Shown here in pieces: positions 14,867 through 22,710 of a stretch of DNA of 31,297 nt. The translations under genes were made by a program, and so were the position numbers. The notes beneath the pieces were generated by a model that was not told the DNA's origin, did not search any database, and saw nothing but the letters and a program-made list of their open reading frames with translations. Origin of the DNA: COMBO-56-21 sp038852315. GTDB lineage: Archaea > Thermoplasmatota > Thermoplasmata > UBA10834. How positions within the stretch are numbered: the first letter of the stretch is position 1; every line of letters starts with the position of its first letter. Location: the NCBI GenBank assembly GCA_038852315.1, contig JAWCKF010000021.1:1-31297 (forward strand). Direction: 5' to 3'.

Positions 14867-16162
14867 TCAGGCCCGCGGAACACCTTGAGGCTCAGGCCTG
14901 CTCCGCGGCATTAGCAGCGACAGAAGCGCGAGTGCTGTCACAGCTGTTGCGGCGCCGTATGCGAAGGTCGCCCAATGGCCCACCGAGTCCCACATCAGGC
15001 CCGCGATGAGCCCTCCGGGGAGCATTACCAGCCCGACCGCAGTATGATAAGTCCCGAGCGCAGTCCCTCTGAGTTCGAGGGGCACAAGGTCGGTGACGTA
15101 CGCCTTGAAAACGCCCTCGGAGGCCCCCTTGTACACGCCAAACAGGACGAACCCTGCAAGGAGCATCGCCACGGTATCCGCGGCAGCCATGATCGAGCAC
15201 GTGAGCGCGAACAGCCCGAAGGCAGTCATTATCACAGGTCTCCTGCCGAGCCTGTCGGACAGGTTTCCGGCAGGCATCGAGACGAGGACGAACACGACGT
15301 TGTAAAGTATGTACAGAGCCATCGACTGGACGAGGATTGAATCGACGCCGGCAGGCACAAGCCCGTCGAACATGCTCACCTCCGCGTCGCCGGCCCTGAG
15401 TATGAAGAAGGCGTAGCTTATCTCGCCCATGTAGAAGACCACGGTGACAGCCATGAGCATCCAGAACGGCCTCCCCAGCTCGTGCACACCCTTCCTGAAG
15501 ACCAGCGGGGCAGCTCGCGTCTGGGCCGGCTCCTTCTCCCTCACGAACACGAGTATGACGGCGACGGCCGCGAAGGCAGGGAGCACGGCGAGTGCGAACA
15601 CGAGCCTGTAGAGGTCTAGCTCGGCTGCCACGACCGACAGCAGCACGACCAGCGTGATGAGAGGTCCCAGGACTGCCCCGCTGGAATCCATCGCCTTGTG
15701 GAACCCGTACGCCCGCCCCCTGACGCCCGTCGCAGTGGAATCGGCTATCAGGGCGTCCCTGGGAGCGCTCCTGACGCCCTTTCCCACGCGCTCGACTATC
15801 TTGATTCCGAGAACCTGCAGGGGGGAGGTCGCCCAGACAAGCGCCGGCTTCGCGAGAGCGCTGAGGCCGTACCCGCCCGTGACGAACGGCTTCCGGCGGT
15901 CGTACTTGTCGGAGTACCAGCCCGAGACGACTTTCAGGAGGGACGCTGTGGTCTCCGAGGCGCCCTCTATGAGCCCGATGATGAGGCCCGACGCCCCTAT
16001 CGCCACCAGGAACATCGGCATTATCGGGTAGATCATCTCGCTGCTCATGTCGGTGAGCAGGCTTACGATCCCTAGCACCAGCACGTTCGTGCTGATGCCT
16101 GAAAGAACCCTGCGCCGCCTCGCGTTCTTCGGCGGGAGCCGAGTGGCACCGCTCCCAGACAC
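14867..16162 (-). CDS. Major facilitator superfamily transporter
   Basis: A 431-residue transporter with about twelve helices. The N terminus is basic (KNARRRRVLSG), and the first helix region contains VLGIVSLLTDMSSEMIYPIMPMF. Loop 2-3 reads GWYSDKYDRRKPFV, a variant of the MFS motif A, and NLSDRLGRRPVI repeats it in the second half. DSSGAVLGPL in helix 5 resembles drug/metabolite exporters. Substrate is unknown. The gene probably starts at GTG 16162, because a TATA box is centred 26 bases upstream, which would make the transcript leaderless. It is separated from the EamA gene by 66 bases and divergent from purP. Confidence 0.88.
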   Translation of the reverse strand: MSGSGATRLPPKNARRRRVLSGISTNVLVLGIVSLLTDMSSEMIYPIMPMFLVAIGASGLIIGLIEGASETTASLLKVVSGWYSDKYDRRKPFVTGGYGLSALAKPALVWATSPLQVLGIKIVERVGKGVRSAPRDALIADSTATGVRGRAYGFHKAMDSSGAVLGPLITLVVLLSVVAAELDLYRLVFALAVLPAFAAVAVILVFVREKEPAQTRAAPLVFRKGVHELGRPFWMLMAVTVVFYMGEISYAFFILRAGDAEVSMFDGLVPAGVDSILVQSMALYILYNVVFVLVSMPAGNLSDRLGRRPVIMTAFGLFALTCSIMAAADTVAMLLAGFVLFGVYKGASEGVFKAYVTDLVPLELRGTALGTYHTAVGLVMLPGGLIAGLMWDSVGHWATFAYGAATAVTALALLSLLMPRSRPEPQGVPRA

Positions 16163-16183
16163 GCCTTAGGCATCGATGACGGG

Positions 16184-16192
16184 GATATAACA
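16184..16192 (-). promoter_or_regulatory. TATA box for the MFS transporter
   Basis: The minus-strand TGTTATATCC is centred about 26 bases before GTG 16162, consistent with a leaderless transcript. Confidence 0.55.
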
Positions 16193-16248
16193 TTGCGCGT
16201 TGCGGGCCTGCGCGAGGCACGACGTGGGAGCAGCATATGCCGAGCAAT

Positions 16249-16257
16249 GTTTAAATG
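16249..16257 (+). promoter_or_regulatory. TATA box for purP-nep1
   Basis: TGTTTAAATG is centred about 27 bases before ATG 16280, so translation would start at or next to the transcript 5' end. Confidence 0.55.
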
Positions 16258-16279
16258 GGACAATCGAATATGAACCCCA

Positions 16280-17353
16280 ATGGTCGTATCGAAGGAGCGC
16301 ATCGAAAGCATCATCGAGGGCTATGACAAGAACAACCTGGTCATAGCCACGGCCTGTTCTCACACCTCGCTGCAGATATTCAACGGGGCTAGGAGGGAGG
16401 GGTTCAAGACCCTCGGCATAGCCGTGAAGCAGAAGACCAAGTTCTATGACGCGTTCCCCCAGGGCCGGCCCGACGAGTTCTTCCGCGTGGATTCGTATTC
16501 CGAGCTGCTGGACAGGGCTGACGAGCTCACCGCGAGGAACGTCATCATCGTGCCACACGGGTCGTTCGTTGAGTACATGGGCGCGAAGAACTTCGAAGAG
16601 CTCGAGGTGCCGACGTTCGGCAACAGGCGCGTGCTCGATTGGGAGAGCGACCGCGAGAAGGAGCGCGAGTGGCTCACGAGCGCGGGCATAGAGATGCCCC
16701 GGAAGATCGAGGACCCCAAGATGATAGACCGGCCTGTGCTCGTGAAATACGACGGCGCGAAGGGCGGGCGCGGCTTCTTCATAGCTAAGGACTATCCCGA
16801 CTTCAAGCTCGGGATAGACCTCACGCAGAAGTACTCGATACAGGAGTACATCCTGGGCACCAGGTACTACATACACTACTTCTACTCGCCCATACGCACG
16901 GAGGGGTACAGGCTCAGCAAGGGCGTGCTCGAGCTGCTGAGCATAGACAGGAGGGACGAGTCGAACATAGACGAGATGTACAAGCTCGGCGCCCAGGAGG
17001 AGCTCAAGAAGCTCGGCCACTTCCCGACGTTCGTTGTCACGGGCAACGTGCCAGTGGTGGTGCGCGAGTCGCTCCTGCCCAAGCTGTTCGAGATGGGCGA
17101 GCGGGTGGTCGAGCGGTCCCTGGAGCTGTTCGGCGGCATGATAGGGCCGTTCTGCCTCGAGAGCATCGTGACGGACACGCTCGACGTCAAGGTCTTCGAG
17201 ATATCGTCCAGGATCGTGGCGGGCACGAACCCGTTCGTCTCGGGCTCGCCCTACTCCGACCTCATAGAGCCAGGCCTGTCGACGGGCCGGCGCATAGCGC
17301 AGGAGATCAAGTACGCCGTACAGCACGGCATGCTGGGAGAGGTTCTGTCTTGA
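16280..17353 (+). CDS. purP: 5-formaminoimidazole-4-carboxamide ribonucleotide synthetase (PurP)
   Basis: A 357-residue ATP-grasp ligase that uses formate and ATP to convert AICAR to FAICAR in archaeal purine synthesis, replacing the folate-dependent bacterial PurH step. The N-terminal domain starts with VIATACSHTSLQIFNGARREGF (about 21-42). The ATP-grasp loop is VKYDGAKGGRGFFIA (about 155-169), and the core has SIQEYILGTRYYIHYFYSP and the metal-site region GPFCLESIVTD...VFEISSRIVAGTNPF near the C terminus. Length is normal. The transcript appears leaderless. The stop overlaps the TTG start of nep1 by four bases, which suggests coupled translation. Confidence 0.96.
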   Translation: MVVSKERIESIIEGYDKNNLVIATACSHTSLQIFNGARREGFKTLGIAVKQKTKFYDAFPQGRPDEFFRVDSYSELLDRADELTARNVIIVPHGSFVEYMGAKNFEELEVPTFGNRRVLDWESDREKEREWLTSAGIEMPRKIEDPKMIDRPVLVKYDGAKGGRGFFIAKDYPDFKLGIDLTQKYSIQEYILGTRYYIHYFYSPIRTEGYRLSKGVLELLSIDRRDESNIDEMYKLGAQEELKKLGHFPTFVVTGNVPVVVRESLLPKLFEMGERVVERSLELFGGMIGPFCLESIVTDTLDVKVFEISSRIVAGTNPFVSGSPYSDLIEPGLSTGRRIAQEIKYAVQHGMLGEVLS

Positions 17354-18105
17354 CGCAGTACTTCATGATACTCGCGGACACGGAGCTCGAGCTCGTGCCG
17401 AAGGAGCTCCTAGGAGAGAGGTGCATACTCAACAACGCGCGCGCCAGAGGCAAGCCGCCGGAGAAGATACTCCTCGACGCCTCCCACCATCATCCTGCGT
17501 TCGCCAAGATACCTGAGTCGGAGCGCAGGGGGAGGCCGGACATAGCGCACTTCTTCCTGCTCCTTTGCCTCGACTCCGACATCTCGGCACAAGGCAACCT
17601 GAGGGTGTTCGTGCACACACGCAACGACGATGTGATCGCGGTCAACCCGGAGACGAGGCTGCCGCCGCACTATCCGCGATTCGTGGGGCTCATAGAGTCG
17701 CTGTACGAGCAGAGGGTCGTGCCGTCGAAGGACAACCCGCTCCTGGAACTCCGCCAGGGGATATCGCTGGCGACACTCATCGAAGCGCTCAGGCCCGACG
17801 AGACCATTATCTTCACGCCCGCGGGCGAAGAGCTGCCTCTGCTCGAGAAGTTCTCCTCCATGAAGGCTGAGCGCGTGGCCGTAGTCATAGGTGGGTTCTC
17901 GAAGGGAGACTTCAGGTCCGACATCTCGAAGATAAAGGCGACCAGGATATCGATGGGCAAGAGGATGCTGAAGGCCTTCACCGTGACGTCCAGGGTGCTC
18001 GCGGCCATCGAGCTGGCCCAGAAGGCGCACCAGGTCACTCCGACCGAGGCCGCCTCTCCAGCACCTTCAAGACCTCGTCGCGCTCCGAGAAAGAAAGCGG
18101 CTTGA
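17350..18105 (+). CDS. nep1: rRNA pseudouridine N1-methyltransferase Nep1/Emg1
   Basis: A 251-residue SPOUT-class methyltransferase that methylates the N1 position of a hypermodified pseudouridine in helix 35 of 16S rRNA, also needed for small-subunit assembly. Family motifs are ILLDASHHHPAF (about 40-51), RRGRPDIAHFFLLLCLDS (about 59-76), NDDVIAVNPETRLPPHYPRFVGLIESL and VVIGGFSKGDFRSDIS near the SAM pocket. The final 25 residues are Pro/Ala/Arg/Lys-rich and lie beyond the family core. They are encoded where the gene overlaps the convergent PurM-like gene. The start is TTG 17350 inside the overlap with the purP stop. Confidence 0.93.
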   Translation: MTQYFMILADTELELVPKELLGERCILNNARARGKPPEKILLDASHHHPAFAKIPESERRGRPDIAHFFLLLCLDSDISAQGNLRVFVHTRNDDVIAVNPETRLPPHYPRFVGLIESLYEQRVVPSKDNPLLELRQGISLATLIEALRPDETIIFTPAGEELPLLEKFSSMKAERVAVVIGGFSKGDFRSDISKIKATRISMGKRMLKAFTVTSRVLAAIELAQKAHQVTPTEAASPAPSRPRRAPRKKAA

Positions 18106-19054
18106 CCTTGCCGCCCGAGATCATCCTCGACCTCTCCCTGCCTGGGATCATCTTCCCCACGACGCTCGCTTGGACGCCGTTCCTCTTGAGCGCGGCGACA
18201 TAGTCATCCGCGTCCTCCGGCTCGAACGTCGCCAGGAGTGCTCCTGAGCCCAGGAGGCCGAGCGGGTCGATGTCGTACTTGGCGCATATGCGTTCCGTCT
18301 CCCTCCGGACTATGACGCTGTCGACGTCCAGCTCGACCGATTTCCCGGACGCCTCAGCGATCTCGTACAGGCCCATGCTGACCCCGCCCTCTGTGGGATC
18401 GTGCATCGCCGTAACGCCATGCGCGATCGCGAGCCGCGCCTCCGGAACCACTGATAGTCCGGGGTCGAAGAGGTATCGGGCTGCGCGGTCGACGAACGCC
18501 TTGTCGAAAACCTTCAGGAGCTCCGCGCGCCTCTCTCGCGCGATCGTGGCCGTGCCCTCTATGCCCGCGCCCTTGGTGAGCACGATGCTGTCGCCCGCAC
18601 GGGCACCGGATGTCAGGACGGGTCTGCGGCCGTCTAAGACACCGTGCATATCGCCCACGACGATCGGCTGCGATATGCCGGGCGTGACCTCGGTGTGGCC
18701 ACCGGTCACTGCTATCCCGAGGCTCTTCGCCGCCTTTGATATCTGCTTGAATATGCTCTCGGCGAGGCGCTCGTCCGAGCCCGGCGGGAGAAGCACCGCT
18801 GCCTGGAACCATGCGGGCTCCGCTCCCTTCGTGGCTATGTCGTTCGCGTTCACGTGGACGGCGTACCACCCTATCATGTCCGAAGCGTATGTGACGGGGT
18901 CGGTCTTCAGCACGAGCAACTCTCTTCCCACGCGGACGAGTGCGGCGTCCTCGCCTATCGTGGGCCCCAGCAGCACCCTGGCGTCCTTCGCGCCCCTGTG
19001 TCTCAGGAGGCGTTTCAACAGCTTCGGGGGCAGCTTGCCCGTGCTCAGCTCCAT
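18035..19054 (-). CDS. AIR synthase-related (PurM/HypE-fold) protein
   Basis: A 339-residue protein of the PurM/HypE/ThiL/SelD superfamily. ATP-site motifs are visible: GEDAALV (34-40), VNANDIATKGAEP (68-80), VTGGHTEVTPG (116-126) and HDPTEGGVSMGLYEIAEAS. The TGGHTEVT segment is HypE-like. The C terminus ends in a basic RRPRSE sequence rather than the PR-x-C cysteine used by HypE, and no hydrogenase genes are present, so it is probably not a hydrogenase maturation factor. The true substrate is unknown. The frame extends to 19159, but ATG 19054 lies 28 bases after a TATA box. Its 3' end overlaps nep1 by 71 bases, tail to tail. Confidence 0.85.
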   Translation of the reverse strand: MELSTGKLPPKLLKRLLRHRGAKDARVLLGPTIGEDAALVRVGRELLVLKTDPVTYASDMIGWYAVHVNANDIATKGAEPAWFQAAVLLPPGSDERLAESIFKQISKAAKSLGIAVTGGHTEVTPGISQPIVVGDMHGVLDGRRPVLTSGARAGDSIVLTKGAGIEGTATIARERRAELLKVFDKAFVDRAARYLFDPGLSVVPEARLAIAHGVTAMHDPTEGGVSMGLYEIAEASGKSVELDVDSVIVRRETERICAKYDIDPLGLLGSGALLATFEPEDADDYVAALKRNGVQASVVGKMIPGRERSRMISGGKVKPLSFSERDEVLKVLERRPRSE

Positions 19055-19078
19055 CGGACTTTCCAACGATGTGAACGC

Positions 19079-19086
19079 ATAATATC
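19079..19086 (-). promoter_or_regulatory. TATA box for the PurM/HypE-like gene
   Basis: The minus-strand GATATTAT is centred about 28 bases before ATG 19054, fitting a leaderless transcript. It is back to back with the plus-strand aminotransferase promoter at 19142-19149. Confidence 0.5.
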
Positions 19087-19141
19087 GTTTGCCCGGGAGG
19101 GCGCCAGGCCCCGCTCGTTGCCGAAACATGAGCACCAATGC

Positions 19142-19149
19142 TTTATATT
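19142..19149 (+). promoter_or_regulatory. TATA box for the class I aminotransferase
   Basis: CTTTATATTG is a strong match centred about 38 bases before ATG 19184. It lies inside the long 5' extension of that open frame, so the extension is not coding. Confidence 0.6.
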
Positions 19150-19183
19150 GGGGCCGCACGTGCCCCTCACCGGTCGGTTGGCG

Positions 19184-20335
19184 ATGATAGCTGAACGAGT
19201 GAAGAGGGTCCAGGAGTCAGGCACGATGAAGATGAAGGAGCTCGCGGGCCAGAAGAAGGCCCAGGGCAAGAAGATCATATCGTTCACCGTGGGCGAGCCG
19301 GACTTCGACACGCCGAAGCACATCGTGGAGGCCGCGAAGAAGGCCCTTGACGAGGGCAAGACGCGGTACCTCGATGCGCCTGGCCTGCCGGAGCTGAGGC
19401 AGGCGATAGCAGAGCGCGAGAAGGCCGAGAACGGCATCCCATGCGACGCGTCCAACGTGCTCATCACGCCGACCAAGCAGGCGATATTCGAGTCGATCAT
19501 GGCGACCGTGAACGAGGGCGACGAGGTCATCATGCCCGACCCCGCATGGGTCACGTACGAGCCGTGTGTGCAGCTCGCGGGCGGGAAGGCCGTGCCATGC
19601 GTCACGAAGGAGGAGAACCAGTGGCGTCTCGTGCCGGAGGACGTCGCCGAGCTGATAACCCCGAAGACGAAGATGATACTGTTCAACTCCCCCTCGAACC
19701 CCTGCGGGGCGGTCGAGACTCACGACGACATCAAGGGCCTCGCGGACCTGGCCAAGGACCACAACCTGCTCGTCCTCTCGGACGAGGTGTACGAGAAGAT
19801 CATCTTCGACGGGCTGAAGCATCACTCGATCGCCGCCGAGCCAGGGATGTTCGACAGGACCATAACCATCAGCGGCTTCTCGAAGACTTACGCGATGACC
19901 GGATGGCGCCTCGGGTGGCTGGTCGCGCCGAAGCCGATATTCAAGGCGGTCAACAAGATACAGCAGCACTCGATCACGCACGCCGTCTCCTTCGCGCAGT
20001 ACGGCGGCCTCGCGGCTCTGACAGGTCCGCAGGACTGCGTGAAGATGATGGTGAAGGAGTTCAACGAGCGCAGGGACCTGATCATGAAGCTCATGAAGGA
20101 GATACCGCAGTTCTCCTGCGCGACGCCGAAGGGTGCGTTCTATGTGTTCCCGAGGTACGAGGGCAAGATGAGCTCGGAGGAGATGGCGCTGTACCTGATG
20201 GACAAGGCGGAGGTCGCCCTCACAGGCGGCGCCTCGTTCGGCAAGGCCGGGGAACAGCACCTGAGGATATCGTACGCCACCAGCAAGAAGAACATAGAGG
20301 AGGGCATGGAGCGCATAAGGAAGGCCCTCGAGTGA
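19184..20335 (+). CDS. aspC: Class I/II aminotransferase (aspartate aminotransferase type)
   Basis: A 383-residue fold-type I PLP aminotransferase of the I-gamma/aspartate group. Features in order are VGEPDFDTPKHI (36-47), TRYLDAPGLPELRQAI, NSPSNPCGAV (168-177) binding the cofactor, SDEVYEKI (199-206) with the PLP-nitrogen Asp, SGFSKTYAMTGWRLGW with Schiff-base Lys234, and LRISYAT near the C terminus carrying the carboxylate-binding Arg. It probably exchanges amino groups between aspartate or another amino acid and 2-oxoglutarate; substrate preference is not certain. The frame is open back to 18854 but overlaps the opposite gene there, and ATG 19184 follows its own TATA box. serA is nearby, convergent through the GNAT gene. 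Confidence 0.92.
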   Translation: MIAERVKRVQESGTMKMKELAGQKKAQGKKIISFTVGEPDFDTPKHIVEAAKKALDEGKTRYLDAPGLPELRQAIAEREKAENGIPCDASNVLITPTKQAIFESIMATVNEGDEVIMPDPAWVTYEPCVQLAGGKAVPCVTKEENQWRLVPEDVAELITPKTKMILFNSPSNPCGAVETHDDIKGLADLAKDHNLLVLSDEVYEKIIFDGLKHHSIAAEPGMFDRTITISGFSKTYAMTGWRLGWLVAPKPIFKAVNKIQQHSITHAVSFAQYGGLAALTGPQDCVKMMVKEFNERRDLIMKLMKEIPQFSCATPKGAFYVFPRYEGKMSSEEMALYLMDKAEVALTGGASFGKAGEQHLRISYATSKKNIEEGMERIRKALE

Positions 20336-20339
20336 AGCG

Positions 20340-20891
20340 CTATCGCACGCGGAGCTTCCGCTTCTCGCTCCTCGACCTCACCACGCGAGAGGGGCGCACC
20401 CTGACCGTCCTCGGCGGGTAGTGTGCTAGGACCAGGCGCTTCTCTATCATGTGAGGCTCGAACCCCAGCATGCGCCACGCGGCCCTCGCCTCGAGGTTGT
20501 CGGCCGCGACGTTGAGCCTGACGCTCGCGACCTTGTTCTTGCGGAACCATGCCGCGGCGCGGTCGAACATGGCCTTCGCCACGCCCCTGCGCCTGTGCTC
20601 CTCCGCCACGTAGACGTCCGAGACGACCCCGAGCTTCCTCTCCCTGTATATCGGCACGTTCGGCTCCAGGAGGCACAGCATGAACCCGACCAGCCTCCCG
20701 TCCTCCTGCGCTACTATGAGCTTCGTGCTGATCTCCGAGAACCTCTTCCGGAGGTATCTTGACCACTGGGCCTTGCTGTCGAGTGAGAGCCTGAACCTGT
20801 CCGACAGCCTCTCGTGGTGCTTCGCGAGCTCGTACCAGAGGTCGCAGACCTCCTCCAGGTCGTCCTCGGTCGCGTCTCGTATCTTGAGCAA
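20340..20891 (-). CDS. GNAT-family N-acetyltransferase
   Basis: A 183-residue acetyltransferase. The N terminus LKIRDATEDDLEEVCDLWYEL is the usual GNAT first strand and helix. Motif A appears as GVVSDVYVAEEHRRRGVAKAMFDRAAAWF (about 89-117), with the Q/R-x-x-G-x-A acetyl-CoA loop, and motif B as LNVAADNLEARAAWRMLGFE. A basic Arg-rich tail of about 25 residues follows the fold. The acceptor is unknown. No ATG fits, so TTG 20891 after AGAGGG is used, which puts the start right at the family N terminus; the close Shine-Dalgarno spacing is a weakness. Its stop is four bases from the convergent aminotransferase stop. Confidence 0.85.
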   Translation of the reverse strand: MLKIRDATEDDLEEVCDLWYELAKHHERLSDRFRLSLDSKAQWSRYLRKRFSEISTKLIVAQEDGRLVGFMLCLLEPNVPIYRERKLGVVSDVYVAEEHRRRGVAKAMFDRAAAWFRKNKVASVRLNVAADNLEARAAWRMLGFEPHMIEKRLVLAHYPPRTVRVRPSRVVRSRSEKRKLRVR

Positions 20892-20955
20892 TACCCTCTT
20901 GATGTGCTGAGCCTCCTGGCCCCGCGGTCAGGTGATGCCGTCAGGTGCAACCGAG

Positions 20956-22527
20956 CTACAGCTTAATGGATATTGCGGACCTGAGGTCCGGGATCTCCCT
21001 CACCTTCCTGAGGGTCTTCGTCGGGAGGTCCTCGTCGAGCTCGAGTATCATCATCGCAGGGCCGCGCGCCTGCGCCCTCGCGACCTCCATCGAGGCGATG
21101 TTGATGTTGTCGTCGCCCAGGACCGTGCCCACCTTGCCTATCATGCCCGGCTTGTCGGTGTGGGATATGAGCAGGAAGTACCCCTCGGGCACGATGTCCA
21201 CCGGGCTGCCGTTCACCTCGACTATCCTCGGGCCCTTGTCTGGCGTGAGCGTGCCAGCGGTCGAGACGTGGTCCCCGTTCGTGTGCAGGGACACCCTTAT
21301 CAGGTTGGCGTACCTCCCCGCCTCCTCGGAGGACGATGTCACGACCTCCACGCCCCTCGCCCTCGCTATCGCGAGCGCGTTGATGTAGTTCACGTTGAAC
21401 TCCTCCGAGAACGGCTTGAACAGGCCGGTCACCACGGACGCGGATATGATGCTCGGATCCTTCTTTGCCAGCTCGCCCATGCACTGGATCTCCACCTTGC
21501 CCGCGCTGCACCTCGCTAGCTGCGACACGAAAGTGCCGAGCTTCTCGGCGAGTGGCATGAAGGGCACAAGCTCGGGATCCAGCTTCGCCGGCATGTTGAC
21601 CGCGTTCTTGATGATGTTGTCCCGGAAGTAGGCGATGACCTGCTCCGCTATCTCGGAGCCCACCTCCTCCTGGGCCTCGGCGGTAGTGGCTCCGAGGTGC
21701 GGCGTGAGCACGACGTTGTTCAGAGAGAGCAGCTTCGAGCCCGTCGGAGGCTCGTTCACGAAGACGTCCAGCGCCGCCCCCGCGATCTTGCCTGACGACA
21801 GCGCCTCGTAGAGCGCGTCCTCGTTCACCACCCCTCCCCTGGCGCAGTTTATCAGGAACGCGCTCTTCTTCATCTTGGCCAGTTCTTCCTTGCCGACCAT
21901 GTTCTTCGTCTGGGGCGTGAGCGGCGTGTGGAATGTCACTATGTCTGACTCGGCCAACAGACGGTCGAGCGTCACCAGGCGCACGTGCAGCTTCACGCCC
22001 ACCTCGGGCGACACCAGCGGGTCGTACGCTATCACGGTCATGCCCAGGGCGGCCGCGCGTTTCGCCACCTCCGCGCCCACCCTGCCCAGGCCGACTATGC
22101 CCAGGGTCTTGCCCTGTATCTGGACGCCCTTCAGCTCCTTCCGCTTCCACTCGCCCCTCTTCATGGAGGCGTCGGCCTGCGGGATCTTCCTCGCGAGTGC
22201 GAACATGAGGCCTATCGTGAGCTCCGCGGTCGATATGACGTTCCCCGACGGGGCGTTCATGACCAGCACGCCCCTCTCCGTGGCAGCGTCGACGTCGATG
22301 TTGTCGACGCCGATGCCGGCCCTGCCGATCAGCTTCAGCTTCTTCCCGGCCTCGATGACCTTCCTCGTGGCCTTGGTGGAGCTCCTGACGAGCAATACTT
22401 CGTAATCCTTGATGGCCTTGGCCAGCTCGTCCTCCTTCAGCCCCAGCCTGACATCGACCTCGTATCCCTGCTCTTTGAGCATGTCGATGCCTTTCTTGGA
22501 AATCTCGTCTGCCACGAGCACCTTCAT
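20956..22527 (-). CDS. serA: D-3-phosphoglycerate dehydrogenase
   Basis: A 523-residue enzyme that oxidises 3-phosphoglycerate with NAD as the first step of serine synthesis. Substrate- and NAD-binding domains span about residues 1-310, with GIVGLGRVG as the dinucleotide loop, CARGGVVNE carrying the catalytic Arg, and PHLGATTAEA with the catalytic His. An intermediate allosteric substrate-binding-type domain (about 320-440) and a C-terminal ACT domain (about 450-523, ISHTDKPGMIGKVGTVLGDDNINIASM) make it the long, type I form, usually regulated by serine. GGTGA lies upstream of ATG 22527. A perfect inverted repeat sits in the leader. Later serine-pathway genes are not in the window. Confidence 0.96.
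   Translation of the reverse strand: MKVLVADEISKKGIDMLKEQGYEVDVRLGLKEDELAKAIKDYEVLLVRSSTKATRKVIEAGKKLKLIGRAGIGVDNIDVDAATERGVLVMNAPSGNVISTAELTIGLMFALARKIPQADASMKRGEWKRKELKGVQIQGKTLGIVGLGRVGAEVAKRAAALGMTVIAYDPLVSPEVGVKLHVRLVTLDRLLAESDIVTFHTPLTPQTKNMVGKEELAKMKKSAFLINCARGGVVNEDALYEALSSGKIAGAALDVFVNEPPTGSKLLSLNNVVLTPHLGATTAEAQEEVGSEIAEQVIAYFRDNIIKNAVNMPAKLDPELVPFMPLAEKLGTFVSQLARCSAGKVEIQCMGELAKKDPSIISASVVTGLFKPFSEEFNVNYINALAIARARGVEVVTSSSEEAGRYANLIRVSLHTNGDHVSTAGTLTPDKGPRIVEVNGSPVDIVPEGYFLLISHTDKPGMIGKVGTVLGDDNINIASMEVARAQARGPAMMILELDEDLPTKTLRKVREIPDLRSAISIKL
20977..20989. repeat. GGACCT-n-AGGTCC palindrome inside the serA 3' end
   Basis: A six-base-arm inverted repeat with one spacer base, located in codons near the serA C terminus. 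Its arms are identical to the inner arms of the repeat in the serA leader. Confidence 0.4.
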
Positions 22528-22545
22528 ACCTCTTCACCTGTCCGC

Positions 22546-22560
22546 GGACCTCAGAGGTCC
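22546..22560. promoter_or_regulatory. Inverted repeat in the serA leader (candidate operator)
   Basis: GGACCTC-A-GAGGTCC is a perfect seven-base-arm inverted repeat 19 bases before the serA ATG. It would lie at or just after the transcription start if the weak TATA-like box at 22584-22592 is used, a typical place for an archaeal repressor site. As RNA it has a one-base loop and would make a poor hairpin, so a DNA site is more plausible. Confidence 0.5.
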
Positions 22561-22583
22561 AGGCCACTGGGAACATTGCGGTC

Positions 22584-22592
22584 GGATATGAA
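22584..22592 (-). promoter_or_regulatory. Possible TATA box of serA
   Basis: The minus-strand ATTCATATC is centred about 61 bases before ATG 22527. It is a weak match, consistent with a leader of about 35 bases. Confidence 0.35.
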
Positions 22593-22710
22593 TGTGTTGC
22601 ATGATTGGCTACTGATGTACTTCTTTGTGCGCCAAGAGGGCTGCCGGCCAGGTTCTCCCTCCCTTGCCCCAAAAAGCTGATTACCGTGAGTCACCCTCAC
22701 ACGGCCCGAG

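Noticed and set aside
14892..16247. 451-codon minus-strand open frame over the MFS gene
   Set aside because: Its translation is Arg/Pro/His-rich without hydrophobic helices, whereas the overlapping frame encodes a clear twelve-helix transporter.
18035..19054. Assignment of the PurM-fold protein as HypE
   Set aside because: The C-terminal cysteine motif is missing and no hydrogenase or hyp genes are nearby.
18854..19183. 5' extension of the class I aminotransferase frame
   Set aside because: It is antisense to the PurM/HypE-like gene and contains the aminotransferase's own TATA box, so it is unlikely to be translated.
20963..22672. Long minus-strand open frame of 569 codons over serA
   Set aside because: It is an out-of-frame reading of the high-GC serA gene, giving Arg/Gly-rich text with no family motif. 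serA in its own frame has complete catalytic signatures.
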